Positions 10,306 to 21,090 of a stretch of 64,000 nt of DNA are shown here, in pieces. Under the pieces are notes generated by a model. That model saw nothing but the letters and a program-made list of their open reading frames with translations. It did no database searches and had not been told where the DNA came from. This DNA is from Endocalyx cinctus. Lineage: Eukaryota; Ascomycota; Sordariomycetes; Amphisphaeriales; Apiosporaceae. The stretch is from the NCBI GenBank assembly GCA_001600455.1, contig BCKC01000001.1:1-64000 (forward strand), read 5' to 3'. The stretch's first letter is position 1. Every line of letters starts with the position of its first letter. Made by a program: the position numbers and the translations under genes.

Positions 10306-10971
10306 GTAAGATTAGCAAAAGGTGCCACTTAGGTTGTCTATAAATTGTCGCGGAAGTTGTACTGGGAGCTTACCATTCGAAAAATAACTGGTATAAAAAT
10401 TAAAACGTAATAAAAATCTTCGTCTTTGTCTCTTTACATTTATATAAATATTATTATTTTTACTTATTTCGTTATATAAAAAATCTACATATGAAATCGT
10501 CCACTCTTGGTGATCTTGGGCTGATGCGCAAGCTATTTTGATCACCGCCTGCTAATCTATTATCTAACTAACCTATTACCCGATAGGCAGCCTAGGCATG
10601 GCTGGCATGCTGTCATTATTTAGGGATTTTCATCTCTGTTCCAAGTACTTCAGCCGCAGTGGGGCAAATCTAACCTCAGGAAAAGCTAGGCGCTCAGATC
10701 GGGGCCTTTTTGAGCCTAACTGCTAGCGCTACGCTGACGGGATCACCCGCAGCGGGGGCATTGCTGTAGGAGAGGACTAGCGTTTATCTATTGCGCATAA
10801 AGAGAACGAGTGTGTGATTATCTATGTCTACGAAGATATAAAAACGTGGTATGGACATGGGATAGATGGCATAAACAATTTGATTCAAGTTGATCTTGAG
10901 CCAGCCAGATGTCATCATTAGGTAACACAAAGTCAACTAACATGAGAGGGGAAGCGGTCTTCAGCCTAGGC
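10306..10971. other. Spacer with dispersed repeat, no gene
   Basis: Apart from the 50 bp repeat at 10346-10395 there is an AT-rich block (10400-10490) and then a GC-richer block. Nothing coding is recognised. The frame at 10909-11235 on the plus strand is antisense to the secreted-protein gene. Confidence 0.5.
10346..10395 (+). repeat. 50 bp dispersed repeat, copy A
   Basis: This segment matches 14161-14210 in the same orientation. Within the best 48 aligned bases the two differ at six sites, all transitions, five of them G here and A in the other copy. The shared core includes gagcttaccattc and ataact. It begins just after the point where the CorA-like fragment breaks off. Confidence 0.7.
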
Positions 10972-11613
10972 CTAAGCATCAGAGACTGGCGCGACGCCCG
11001 TCAGCGCAAAATCACGGATACCAGTGACCTCGCTGATGGTGCAGGCCCCGGAATGCAGGACGCTGTGCTTGGGTATCTCCCCATCAAGTGTAGGAATTTG
11101 GAGTACGAGTGTCTCAGATACCCCGGGATACTCCGTCCGATGGCCATTGGCGCTAACATTTGCAGTGTCGGCGGCGAATATCAGGCCGAATTGGCCCCCG
11201 ACGACATACGCACTGGTTGTGTGATCATTAGGTAGCGTGATGTACGCCAACCCGGACAAGAAAGCAACCCATCTAATGGAGCGGTTAGTTGCGGATTGAG
11301 TAGGTAGTAGTATATACCGATCTGATAGTTCAGGGAGAGCCTACTGATTCTGAGGCGCATTATGAATGCCACCATCGAAGTTTGAGGGAATTATGGTGTA
11401 GGATAGGTTTGCGACGCTACCCAGGGTGGATTGAGCGGTGCCCGAGGTACCTGCTTGCGTGGATATTTGGAAAACCTGATCGACTTGCCAACATTCCAAG
11501 GTTGACGACCTATTCTGAGCCCCGATTGCTGTTACATTCAGTTTTAATGACAATGCACTTTGAATTGAAAGGGCGGCTGCGAGTAACGAGAGTATCTGCA
11601 TATTGCTCTTCAT
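10972..11613 (-). CDS. Small secreted protein of fungal type
   Basis: Exons 11613-11345 and 11272-10972 join over a 72 bp intron (gtaggc..attag, branch site actaac) to give 189 residues. The first 20 or so residues (MKSNMQILSLLAAALSIQSA) form a signal peptide. The mature part starts LKLNVTAIGAQNRSSTLECW and contains FDGGIHNAP before the junction and WVAFLSGLAYITLPN after it. This is a compact fold typical of a widespread fungal secreted family without assigned function. Two cysteines are visible (ECW near residue 41 and GAC near the C-terminus). Intact and 11 kb from the telomere, it fits the subtelomeric location common for secreted or effector-like genes. A role in host or substrate interaction is only inference. 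Confidence 0.75.
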
Positions 11614-12171
11614 TCCCCCGATGTACGCTTTGAATCCTGACTATTATGCGGTCGGTTGATTGGGGATTTATAATCAGTAGGCAGGCTGTGGGTTGTGTAA
11701 GTTGGCGAGATCGGAGTGGTGAAATATGTGATGGATGATAACCCCTCTCCTTTGTATGACTGAACATGCGCCTTCCATTTAGTTCGGCCCAGAAAACGGC
11801 CGATCGGCATTCTTCCATTCGCTATCTTCCCCACCTGCGACCTCCTCTCAAGCCCCAGCCTGATGGTGACTTCTCTGTCTCACATAATATTTAGGGGATC
11901 TACCATAAATCATCTACAATAGGAAGATAGCTTGAAATATTGTCTGCAGGCTCGACTTCTTGAAGGGTTGCCGCCTTAGACTCCTATTCATTGGCCACTT
12001 TCCGAGTGATATTCCACGCTGCGAAGATAATAACCTACAAATTTCAACGTAGAGTATAACTGTACAATTATAATAACTTGAATATTGCTCCACTTTGATT
12101 TTCGATGACGGCTTCAGAAATTGACAAGACATTTCACCCCACATCCAGGTTGCTTATTAACAGCTTACGCT
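11614..12171. other. Divergent intergenic region, secreted protein / rhodopsin pseudogene
   Basis: This is 558 bp between the start codon of the secreted-protein gene (minus) and the first ATG of the rhodopsin-fold pseudogene (plus). It would contain both promoters. No motif was recognised, and the overlapping minus-strand frames are not supported. Confidence 0.45.
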
Positions 12172-13165
12172 ATGAATTCACGAAGTTCCAGCATCCCGTC
12201 ACCGGTGAGAGTGGAGGCTCCAATCACCTCCGCCGAGTTGATAGGTGCCACATCATTCTTTATCGTAATTTGCACTGTGTTTACATTGGCGAGAATGTGT
12301 ACGAGGTATTTTATACATTAACAGCTTTGGTGGGACGACTGTAAGTACAGCTCACCATCCCGAAATAAAAAAAAAAAGCAAGTAACTTAAGACACTAAAG
12401 GGATGCTGTTATTCGCCTGGTTGGGCACTTTGACTCTTTGCAGATTTCAGCTTGTGATGCTCAAATATGGTAGCGGTATCAATATATGGAATGTTCTGGA
12501 GGAGGATGTCACAGAGTTTCTGAAAGTGAGCCAGTTCCTGGTTACATTTGTATATTCGGTACGCTGTACTAATTTTCCACTATTACTTATGGCATAGCTC
12601 TTCCAAGGAATCCAACAGGTCGTTCGCGTTGACATAGTTTTTTCCCGACTATCTATTCTTCTACTCTTTATACGTATATTTTTCCCACCTGGTGGATTAT
12701 CCGGGAGGGTTATCTGGCTCAATTTTCTTTACACCTTGTCGCTCATCCTCGCCCTAAACTTGCAATGCGTTCCTTACCATAAACCGCTGGGTAATACTTA
12801 TATCAATCAGTGGTTAGTGCTGATAATTGCATCTGTCATCAACATTATCACCGACATTGCAGTACTTCTTATCCCTATTGTCTTCATAACGAAGCTTCAA
12901 ACGACTAAGAGGAAAAAATGGGCAGTTTGGGTCTTATTCGCTTTTGGCGCATTAGCACCGCTAGAGCATTGCTCGCCTTGCGTACCAAATTCCCGTTGCT
13001 AACGTAGAGAACAAGACGGTCATCTACGTTATCGTAACCATTCTTGCAACTGCTGAGCAACCTGTCGCTATGATAGTCGGTTCAGCTTCTGTGGTCAGTG
13101 CTGCAGTTGACAGGTTGCTGCGGAAGAAAGGTCAAGCTTGGAAGAAGAAGAAGTATAACGACTGA
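12172..13165 (+). pseudogene. Rhodopsin-fold (SAT4/PTH11-like) integral membrane protein, inactivated
   Basis: Three exons can be restored: 12172-12340, 12401-12558 and 12619-13165, with introns of 60 bp each (gtaagt..taaag and gtacgc..aacag). They rebuild hallmarks of the fungal rhodopsin-like membrane family: LWWDDWMLLFAWLG across the first junction, RLSILLLFIRIFFP, then a helix with SVINIITDIAVLLIP and KLQTTKRKKWAVW. Two lesions break it. TAA at 12319-12321 (TRYFIH stop QLWWDD) sits where a codon for one loop residue belongs. A frameshift near 12960 occurs after FGALAPL, beyond which SIARLAYQIPVANVENKT resumes in another frame. All splice sites remain, so loss is recent. Family members act as plasma-membrane receptors or are uncharacterised. 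Confidence 0.8.
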
Positions 13166-13559
13166 GCTACTCGAGCTTAATGATGATATGTCCCTAAGGA
13201 CGATTTAGCCTGTCCTTATTGTACCTTATAAGTACCCGCCTACCACTCGGCCATTTGCCCACTGTGAGCAGTGCGAACAGAACCAACAGAACCCCCCTAC
13301 TAACAGATCATACCCCCTACCAGTATCCCCTAACAGAACCCCTTACCAGAACCCCTACCAATATCCCCAGTGATCCATACCCCCTATCGACCGCCGAACC
13401 TATACCTGCCGTATATGTGGATCCATTCAACACAATACCGTTTCAGTGGCATGTCGTCTCTGGCTGTTGAGTGCTCTCTGTGATAATATAGTGTTTGTAG
13501 TGGTTTGTTTGTTTGTAGTGGTAATGTTTTTTATTCCGAAAAATCGCTTCTTTATGACT

Positions 13560-13635
13560 TATGATCGGATTCGAACGGGCAACCTGCCGTGGAAAGGTTT
13601 AAATCGCACTCTTGTTACCAACCTGCAGGCCAACA
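13560..13635 (-). other. tRNA-like relic (possible SINE head or dead tRNA gene)
   Basis: On the minus strand the sequence ends in gcccgttcgaatccgat, which carries the invariant T-loop TTCGAATC. About 45 bases earlier it has ttggtaacaagagtgc, like a D-arm. The T-stem does not pair properly (gcccg against ccgat) and no clear anticodon stem forms, so it is not a working tRNA. It could be a decayed tRNA gene or the tRNA-derived head of a SINE. A polymerase III terminator is not evident. Confidence 0.3.
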
Positions 13636-14160
13636 CAAAACGATGTCACAGCGCATTTGGCCAGGCAGAGAGGCTGGTACTCAACGGGTAAACGTATCTC
13701 CCAAAGGCGTTCCCAACCGATATCCTATAACTAGTGTCATGAGCACATTGACAGTGAGTCTTGAAATCCTATATCGCAGTATAGTAGCTGGACAAACCGA
13801 CACTTATACCGAGTCCATGGAAATGACGGGAACTATCTCTACTACTCGCGTAACAAACGTTGATGGAACTTGGAAGTATGACAGACAGATTTATTCGAGG
13901 GCTTTTTACATCTTTATACGAACGTGATTCTTAACAGTATTCGACAACGGATCGGGTGGTATATCCAGCACTTGTGGCACGTTAGAAAGCGAGATCAGGA
14001 AGGTTAAGGAGGATTGTCGGGGCCGATGGAAGAAATTGATTTGTTGGATGTTATATATGTATTACTTCAGTCGATAAAATGCTTACCGACCCGGAAGGGG
14101 ATCGCGATAATGTCCTCTGTGCTGAATGGGCTTTGTATAATTATATTATTTGCTTGGTAA

Positions 14161-14210
14161 CTATCACGGAAACTGTACTGAGAGCTTACCATTCAAAAAA
14201 TAACTAGTAT
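14161..14210 (+). repeat. 50 bp dispersed repeat, copy B
   Basis: This is the second copy of the element at 10346-10395, in the same orientation. It is the A-rich version: five of the six differences are A here and G in copy A. No longer match was seen on either side by eye. Confidence 0.7.
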
Positions 14211-14583
14211 AATTCTTCGTGACGGAGAAGTGGGACTGAATGGGACCTGGTATCGGAGACGTTAAATTAAGGGGTGGAATCAAGCTTAGTGACCCAGTCT
14301 GAGTGATTAATTAATCCTGTAATTACGTGTTTACAAGCTCAGGAAGCATTGTAAATAAGGTGCTGAGCTCCCGTTCGATTTATAGAAATAGATAGTTCCT
14401 TAAGCCCTAATTTAATGAGATATTTACATAGTACACTTAATATAATTACCAAGCTCCCAATTCACATCCACAAGCTCTAACACTTTGATAGAAACCGTCT
14501 ATTTTTTTTTTCTTATTAAAAAAAAAAACAGAAAAAGATTCCCAACCCTGGCCTATTTCCAGTGCCAATAAACCTATCTCATA

Positions 14584-15048
14584 TCAATCTCTTACATGAA
14601 GCCTTGTCTCGCTAGAAGAACGACCGTCTCCGATGGTAGTATGTATCACGTCTGTCACTATCGTCTTCTGGATGCCCTGTAGCTCGTAGGCACCCTGTAC
14701 ATCAGTGCTTAGGTCCTCGTCGCTGCCTAGCTGCACGTGCGCTGTGTAACGGTTAGGGTAGCGTTGATTTGGGGCTCGTGAGATAGTTTCGAGAAAGGTA
14801 TGCTGATTCTTCTCGGTCGTTTTGGCCTTCGATTTACCGCCGATATTATAACCTTCGCTACCCTGGCCTGTGTATTTGGCTACTTTCCGGATTAATTCAG
14901 CCATGTTCATCTCTAGGTAGAGCTTAGTCATGTACGCGAACGATTGAAAGTTAAGGTATCTATTTTTATTTTTATTTTCATGTATTAGATAGGAGATCCC
15001 GATTCCTTTATGGGGTATTTGGAATACTTTTCTCTCCTTTTCTCTCAT
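14584..15048 (-). CDS. Hypothetical protein
   Basis: A 154-codon minus-strand frame starts at ATG 15048 and ends at 14584. I do not recognise it. The C-terminal half (residues about 80-150, with NQRYPNRYTAHVQLGSDEDL and VTDVIHTTIGDG) has balanced composition and looks like real protein. The N-terminal 40 residues are rich in Lys and Asn and may be intron or spacer read through. There is no signal peptide or membrane helix. It lies alone in an AT-rich block, so it may be the surviving last exon of a degraded gene. Confidence 0.35.
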   Translation of the reverse strand: MREKERKVFQIPHKGIGISYLIHENKNKNRYLNFQSFAYMTKLYLEMNMAELIRKVAKYTGQGSEGYNIGGKSKAKTTEKNQHTFLETISRAPNQRYPNRYTAHVQLGSDEDLSTDVQGAYELQGIQKTIVTDVIHTTIGDGRSSSETRLHVRD

Positions 15049-15642
15049 TATCTCTTGGAGGATTGTTATTATTACTTACACTAGAGTGTTTGGAAGTGAC
15101 ATGAGACCGATGAACACCACCTTAAGTCAAGTTAATTAAGACTTTTCACTAGGAAAAAGGGGAAGCGATATTACATCAAGAGAAATGGACACGACCACCA
15201 TGGCGATATTGGCCCGGAAAAGTCGATTATACTTGGTTAAACCGGCAGTGATTAAACTTTGATGCACAGTATGGATAAAATAATAGTTCAAGCATAAGTC
15301 TATGATGAGGAAGATGCACTTCTCGACACGATCGTAGATTGTATTAACTAGAAAGAAAAGAAGAGAAAAGATTAATTATCAGTTGAGAAATAGAAAAGGA
15401 GGGGGTAGAGTTATAAGGAGAAGCTTACTATGGATATATGTCTCGTCTATTTGCATTCTTGCTGGAATCCAGATGCAGAAAACACTGATATTGATAACAG
15501 TCATAATGATAGTAAGACCCCATTTTAACCTATGTATATTTTTGTTATGCACCACATTAGCTTAGATAAAAGTAAAGAATAAAAATAAAGGAATTAAAAA
15601 ACAATAAGTAGACAAGGAAGGAGAAGCGTAGGACAAGGGGGG

Positions 15643-15958
15643 NNNNNNNNNNNNNNNNNNNNNNNNNNNNNNNNNNNNNNNNNNNNNNNNNNNNNNNNNN
15701 NNNNNNNNNNNNNNNNNNNNNNNNNNNNNNNNNNNNNNNNNNNNNNNNNNNNNNNNNNNNNNNNNNNNNNNNNNNNNNNNNNNNNNNNNNNNNNNNNNNN
15801 NNNNNNNNNNNNNNNNNNNNNNNNNNNNNNNNNNNNNNNNNNNNNNNNNNNNNNNNNNNNNNNNNNNNNNNNNNNNNNNNNNNNNNNNNNNNNNNNNNNN
15901 NNNNNNNNNNNNNNNNNNNNNNNNNNNNNNNNNNNNNNNNNNNNNNNNNNNNNNNNNN
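15643..15958. other. Assembly gap of 316 N inside a poly(G) context
   Basis: There are 316 ambiguous bases. The left flank ends in acaaggggggg-type sequence and the right flank starts with gggggg. The odd length implies a sized estimate rather than a default gap. Protein frames running through it are artefacts. Confidence 0.95.
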
Positions 15959-17954
15959 GGGGGGAGGGATAGGTGAAATCATAAATACTTGGAAGCGTCC
16001 CTCTTAACAACCATCAATATAGTGACTCGGTTGACAATAATCTGCACTATAAACTGAGTCTGTACCACCCAGACTATCACTATATATACACACAATTAAA
16101 AGTGTGTTAGCTATCATCGTCCCCCGCAAAATTTAATTGGGTTTAAGAAGCTTCTATACAGATGCCGAACCAAAGCCAAAAGCTAGTTTAAATTACATAA
16201 AATCAGTGTATAAGTTAGCGAAAGGCTCTGTGGTAAGATAAAAAAGAGGTAGAAACAAGGAGGGGACGAGAGGGGAAACAAGCATACCTCGGTGGTATAT
16301 CTCCCCACATATAAAACCAATTAATCCAGCCCAGTGCCACATTAGCAGCCCAGTGCAACCAGACCACTATTGAGAGAGGGAGGGCGGTTAATAAGTATTA
16401 TAATATGGCGCAGTCTTGCTCTAGATATTGATAATGATAAACGTACTTATGATGTATAAATTCAATGAACCATTTCGTGACCAAATAGTGAGAGTCTGAT
16501 TGGTGGCTTTAGAAGCGGTAAAAACAGCGCATCCGAGCGATAAGCCTAGAAATACGGAAGCTAAGTTCATATCAGCATCGGTGACCTGTCAAATTCATTC
16601 ATCGTATAAGCTTTGTGTTCCTTAAATAGAAAATATTTGTTAATTTTTTTTTTCATAGTAGAAAGCTCACTTCTTGCTCCTTAAACCATGGCGGCGTGAG
16701 GAAGCCATTTTGCATATTTTCCCAAGGCATTTTAACAGTAGGCAAAATAAAGAAAGAAATAAAGAGCAAAAAAGAGAAGTAAAGAGGAGGGAGAGGAATT
16801 GGGTACGAGTAAACTTGATTATTAAAGGAACGGAAGGTGAATATAATTTATTAGTGCCTAATAGCCACGAATAGGAAAATAGTTAATGAACAACGACTAT
16901 AAACATGGGAGATATGAGTAATTCCCGAGCAAGGGAGTTGTCGATTAAGTAGGTTAATATATATGTATATATATAGTCTTTTATTTCTTTTATTAATATA
17001 CGCATATATACGTCAAGTCTTCAACCCCCCACATTAGTAACCAACATTGTTTGTCTTAGTAGATCACCACGTGGAAAAAAAGGAATGACTCGAAAATCTT
17101 ATACTTACAGTTAACTTATTTACGCTCTAATGGCTTAGTGCCACGCTGGTGTAGCTTAGAACCGGAACCAAAAGCAAGATAATATCCTATTCACATATCT
17201 ATGTAAAAACTAATAAATTATCTAAGTATATCAACGATTACACTAAATTTGACTAAAGTAGTGTAAGTCATAAGATTTATTTACTTTATACAAATAAGTG
17301 AAAGAGGAAAAAACAAATCATAAAGATTATCAGGGTTAAATAATTTGTTGTTCTAAACTAACTATGTACATAGGGAGAAAGTCCCTACTAAACTACTAAA
17401 CCTGAAGTTAAGAATATAGTCTTTGGGTTTAGGTTATGTTATAGTGTGTCACACGCACCCACTACACAAGATCTTTACTATATTGGGAAAAGTATACTCA
17501 CATAAGTCTACATAAGTCTACCTGTCAGCCCTGTTTACCTATTCTGCCTGTCTACCTAGGCAACTAGGCTGGAATATCCCACTTTTTGAGTTTTACAATA
17601 TTTCTCAGGGGTAATAGCTACATAGTTTGATATTTACATCGTTGATGTCTAGCCCTATCTAGCGTCTGTAGCCCTAATGGGTTATACATTACTATAACTA
17701 GATTGATTAAAGCGTGATAAAAACTAAATATTCCCCCACTATTCCCTATAGTTAGTCATGCTAGGTCTTTGAAAGTCTGGGTCTTTAAAAGTATAGATTA
17801 ATTGGAGATACTGCCTAGGTTGCAAATTAGAGTAATAAGGAACTGGGTTAATCGCTCTACAGTAGTTATTTAGTTATTTTTACTCACTCTCAAACCCTAT
17901 ATCTAACTACTACACCTTGGAATTCAACCCGTCCTAAATTTCTTGAAAGTATAT

Positions 17955-18125
17955 ATGTCTTGATATATTGTGGCGATGTTAAGTGACGTATGGCTAAGCT
18001 CACTAAACGCAGAGTCATTTGGTATACTTAATTCGTGAGGAGTCTACAACCAGTTAGTTAGTTTTAGTTTTATCAATATGTTTCTAGACCCGAAAAAGCA
18101 GAGTCTTTGGTTTTGTTCCTGTTTA
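17955..18125. repeat. Decayed dispersed repeat, copy 2 (partner at 9030-9175)
   Basis: Collinear words shared with the partner are tattgtggcgatg, cagagtc, ttagttagttt, tagttttatca and cagagtctttggttttgt. Between them the two copies differ by substitutions and indels. The order is kept over about 150 bp, which chance does not easily give. Confidence 0.4.
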
Positions 18126-18609
18126 ATATTAGATTCTCTAGCTTTGCTAAACAGCGTACTCTGAAGGATAGATCCTTCTTATTCTTCAGATAAGGGAGCG
18201 TTACGATACGCTCTTGGCTTGCTTAGCATGACTAAAAACGGCTACCTCGTATTCTCTAAGTTTATATTACTCAACGTAACATACATGCTCACCTAACTAC
18301 CTACCTTCCTATGTATATCAACCGCCATGGTTGAGGATGTACCTAAGTAGGCATACTTTATTATACACAGTGTATATTTACGGTAATTGTATTATATATA
18401 AGAGACATAAGATAAGTGGTGGTTACCGCTTTTTTTTATGGGCACCCGGCCGCCCGACACGAAAAAGGGTGCTAGATATCCATAGCTTAATTTGAGTGAA
18501 CTTTTGCCATCCCACCCACATTCTCTTTGTTCAGCTCTCTATTAGATATTTTTTTATCTTTGCCCCACAGGTCGATTATTTCAGTGCAACAGCGATTATT
18601 TCCCTCGCT

Positions 18610-20346
18610 ATGGAATCTATGAAGGCTTTCACGCCTCTGTTAACTGAGGGTATTATATTTCCTTCGTTGGCTGTTTTACTTGTTTCTCTTATTCTATCCA
18701 ACATTTTGAAGCCCCGAACTCCAACCGGAGATACAGTCCAAACTCTAACAGATCCTGTGCCAGGGTTTTTCAATACACTCCAGTTCATGCTTAGCAACTA
18801 TAGATTCATGGACCGCGTCCGGCGCGCCCTGTTGCGTAACAACATTGCTAGCTTCAACCTTGGACCTAAGACAGTTTATCTCATATCGGGAACCCAGAAC
18901 ATTAAAACTCTATTTAGTCGCGAACTGATACATAAAGTTACGAATTAAGAACAAATGACACGCTATGCGTTGCCGACATTGTACAGAATGAACGCTGATG
19001 AAGTCCGACGTCAGGAAAACGACGGGTCTAGCGTTGCGAAAATACTGGCACCGAGGCCATGCCCTCAAGGCAGAGATTATGGTTCAATTATAAGCATATC
19101 TATAGTAAATATCTTGGAAAGCCCCAGTATATGAAGCGCCCAGTAGACCTATTCTGCCAGTATTTAAATGACGATTTCCATCGTTATCCAACCAATGAGT
19201 GGACAGAATTGTGCGTTCAAGATTTATGCCGACGGCAAATTGTAGGGTCCGCGATTAATGACCTATTCGGTCCCGGCTTAATCGGTATGAATCCAGACTT
19301 CATCGACAGATTCTGGGCCTTTGACCAACATGTAGTCATGCTCGCTCTCGGTCTACCCAAATGGATTTATCCTGCCCCAAGCAAGGCTCACGATCGCTTC
19401 GTCGCTGCTCTGGAACAGTGGCTAGAACGTACTTGTGCCGAATTCAACTGGGAGGCCCGTGAAGCCGAACAAGACTGGGAACCTTGTTTTGGAGGTCGTG
19501 CCGTACGCGAACTCGTTAGGTGGATGAAGGAAACCAATTGGAGAAACGAGGTTATCGCTGCAGCGCTGGAGCGCTAGCATTCGCGTAGGAAATTTAAGAT
19601 CCAATCAAATCTTAATTGGCGGATTCATGTGCACGAGCCTAACAGGATAGCAGCTCGAACTCCAACAGTATACCAACTATTACTGCTCATGGAGATAATA
19701 AAAGATCCATTGCTCCTCGAAGCTATACGGGAAGAAGTTGCCACGGTTAACTACTTCCACTGATACTAATACGAGAAAAATCGTTTTAGACACTCCGAAG
19801 CTTGTGCGCCTACCGTTCCTACATTCAATATTTACCGAGACACTACCACTCCGGATTAACTTCAATATCACCCGCGACGTGAAGGAATCAATCAAGATAG
19901 ATGGGCACATAATCGATAAAGGATCCATGCTGCAAGCACCAATGATGGTTGCGCATTACGACGAGTCTGTTTGGGGTGCTGCTTACAATCCTGCGTCGAA
20001 ATTCTGGGCGAGACGACATGGTAAACACGTGGAAGGTAGAGCCGGGGCAAATCTAGGAAAGGAGGCTCGTGGCAAATTGTCGCATCATGGATTAGCGGCT
20101 CGTCCTACCTTTTTCTTCCCGCTCGGAGGCGGAGCAAACATATGCCCAGGCCGACATTACGCCAGGTACGAAGTCTTAACCACAGTTGCGCTAATAATAT
20201 CTCGATTTGATATAGAACTAGTACGGTGAATTAAACCTGATGGATCACCGTCAAATCGTGCCGCCCACAGCGACTTACGCTAATGCGGAGCTGGAGCGAT
20301 GCCTCCAGATCGAGATATGATCATTAAATGGCGACGTATTAAATGA
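18610..20346 (+). pseudogene. Cytochrome P450 pseudogene (membrane-anchored, class E-IV-like)
   Basis: From ATG 18610 the frame gives an N-terminal anchor (IIFPSLAVLLVSLILSNIL) and typical P450 sequence up to a TAA at 18946-18948. Coding sense resumes in another frame from about 19050 (FIDRFWAFDQHVVMLALGLP, DWEPCFGGRAVRELVRWMKE), hits TAG at 19575 and shifts frame again near 19745. It then continues to the heme-binding loop FFPLGGGANICPGRHYA, which keeps F..G...C.G. Further stops (TGA 20227, TAA 20281) interrupt the tail, which ends with DRDMIIKWRRIK. Six lesions make it clearly dead, and older than the neighbouring rhodopsin pseudogene. The family resembles fungal P450s annotated as sterol or fatty-acid hydroxylase-like; the substrate is unknown. 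Confidence 0.85.
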
Positions 20347-21090
20347 CGAGGATCGCATCTTTCTTTCAGTTGTTACTACCATTGCGATCACACAGTTCGT
20401 TCTAGAATCGTCTAATTCTCTTTGGACCATTCACTTGAAAAAGTCGGACACTTAAATGAAGGACAGAATTGTCGGGATTCAGCTTTTGTATAAGTACCGA
20501 AAAATATCACAAGTAGGGCACGGATGGTGGCCACGTATGTATAATCTACTACGCAGGTGTTACTATGAAGCTGCGCATCTTATAAAGTTAGGAGAGTAAG
20601 TGACCACAGGATCAATAACAGGCGCTAGCGTATATCAAAATAGGGGGGGGAGGGGGGGCCGCAGGATAATAATAATATTACAACCTCGCAAAGTCGGATT
20701 ATTCTAAAGGCGTTACCGGAATTTTATAGTTCCCGCTGACAAGGGACAATCTCACCACCTGTGGGGAAGGTTACATTTCGTCGCAGTCCCCAAGTGTCTA
20801 ACTTCTCTAACTTCCTACCAATCCCGGAGTTAGGCGTCGTTTCAGGTACTACATCTGACAATCTAACCCGCAAGAGATAGAAAAGGTGTTGGTAATCTGT
20901 ACCGCTTACAGCTGAAAAGCCCACTTTCTCCACCGTCATTATCCATGTTCCTTGTCTCAATTATCCTGGCCCAGACGACAATTCTAATCTTTCCTTCTCT
21001 CTTATTTTGCTATCTGTCTCCTGATCTTCTGCTAATAATGCGGGGAAATAGTCTCCTCGTTGACAAGACTTAAAACTCCCAGTCGTGATC
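20347..21090. other. Spacer upstream of the flavin monooxygenase gene
   Basis: There is no gene. A G-rich run (gggggggg-a-ggggggg, 20643-20658) could form a G-quadruplex on the plus strand. The region before 21091 is pyrimidine-rich (ttccttctctcttattt near 20990), as in many fungal promoters. Confidence 0.5.

Larger units (their letters stand above)
13166..14583. other. Gene-free stretch with Pro/Thr-coding direct repeats and relics
   Basis: At 13285-13385 related units such as cccctaccagtatcc, ccctaacagaacc and ccttaccagaacc recur as a decayed tandem repeat. A tRNA-like relic follows (13560-13635) and the second copy of a 50 bp repeat (14161-14210). A plus-strand frame at 13589-13927 has a faintly protein-like middle (TLTVSLEILYRSIVAG) but no supported family. 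From 14270 on the sequence is AT-rich. Confidence 0.45.
15049..18609. other. AT-rich gene-free block
   Basis: More than 3.5 kb hold no supportable gene. The block is AT- and TpA-rich, with short direct repeats such as cataagtcta twice at 17500-17520 and repeated ctacctg/ctacctagg words at 17515-17565. An assembly gap lies at 15643-15958 and a decayed repeat copy at 17955-18125. A tRNA- or 5S-like look near 16500 was considered and not accepted. The picture fits old transposon sequence worn down by mutation. Confidence 0.5.

Noticed and set aside
15557..16010. Long frames of unknown residues
   Set aside because: They run through the assembly gap. The same holds for the proline-run frames at 60242-60558.
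16480..16610. Possible 5S rRNA-like relic (words such as ggaagctaag and cggtgacctg)
   Set aside because: The two control-region-like words are too close together, the 5' and 3' stems do not pair, and the alignment needs large indels. The likeness is too weak to annotate.
8424..18609. Claim of classical RIP over the AT-rich blocks
   Set aside because: TpA looks high, but I could not compute RIP indices, and the one repeat pair compared shows mixed contexts. A sliding TpA/ApT and (CpA+TpG)/(ApC+GpT) scan would decide it.
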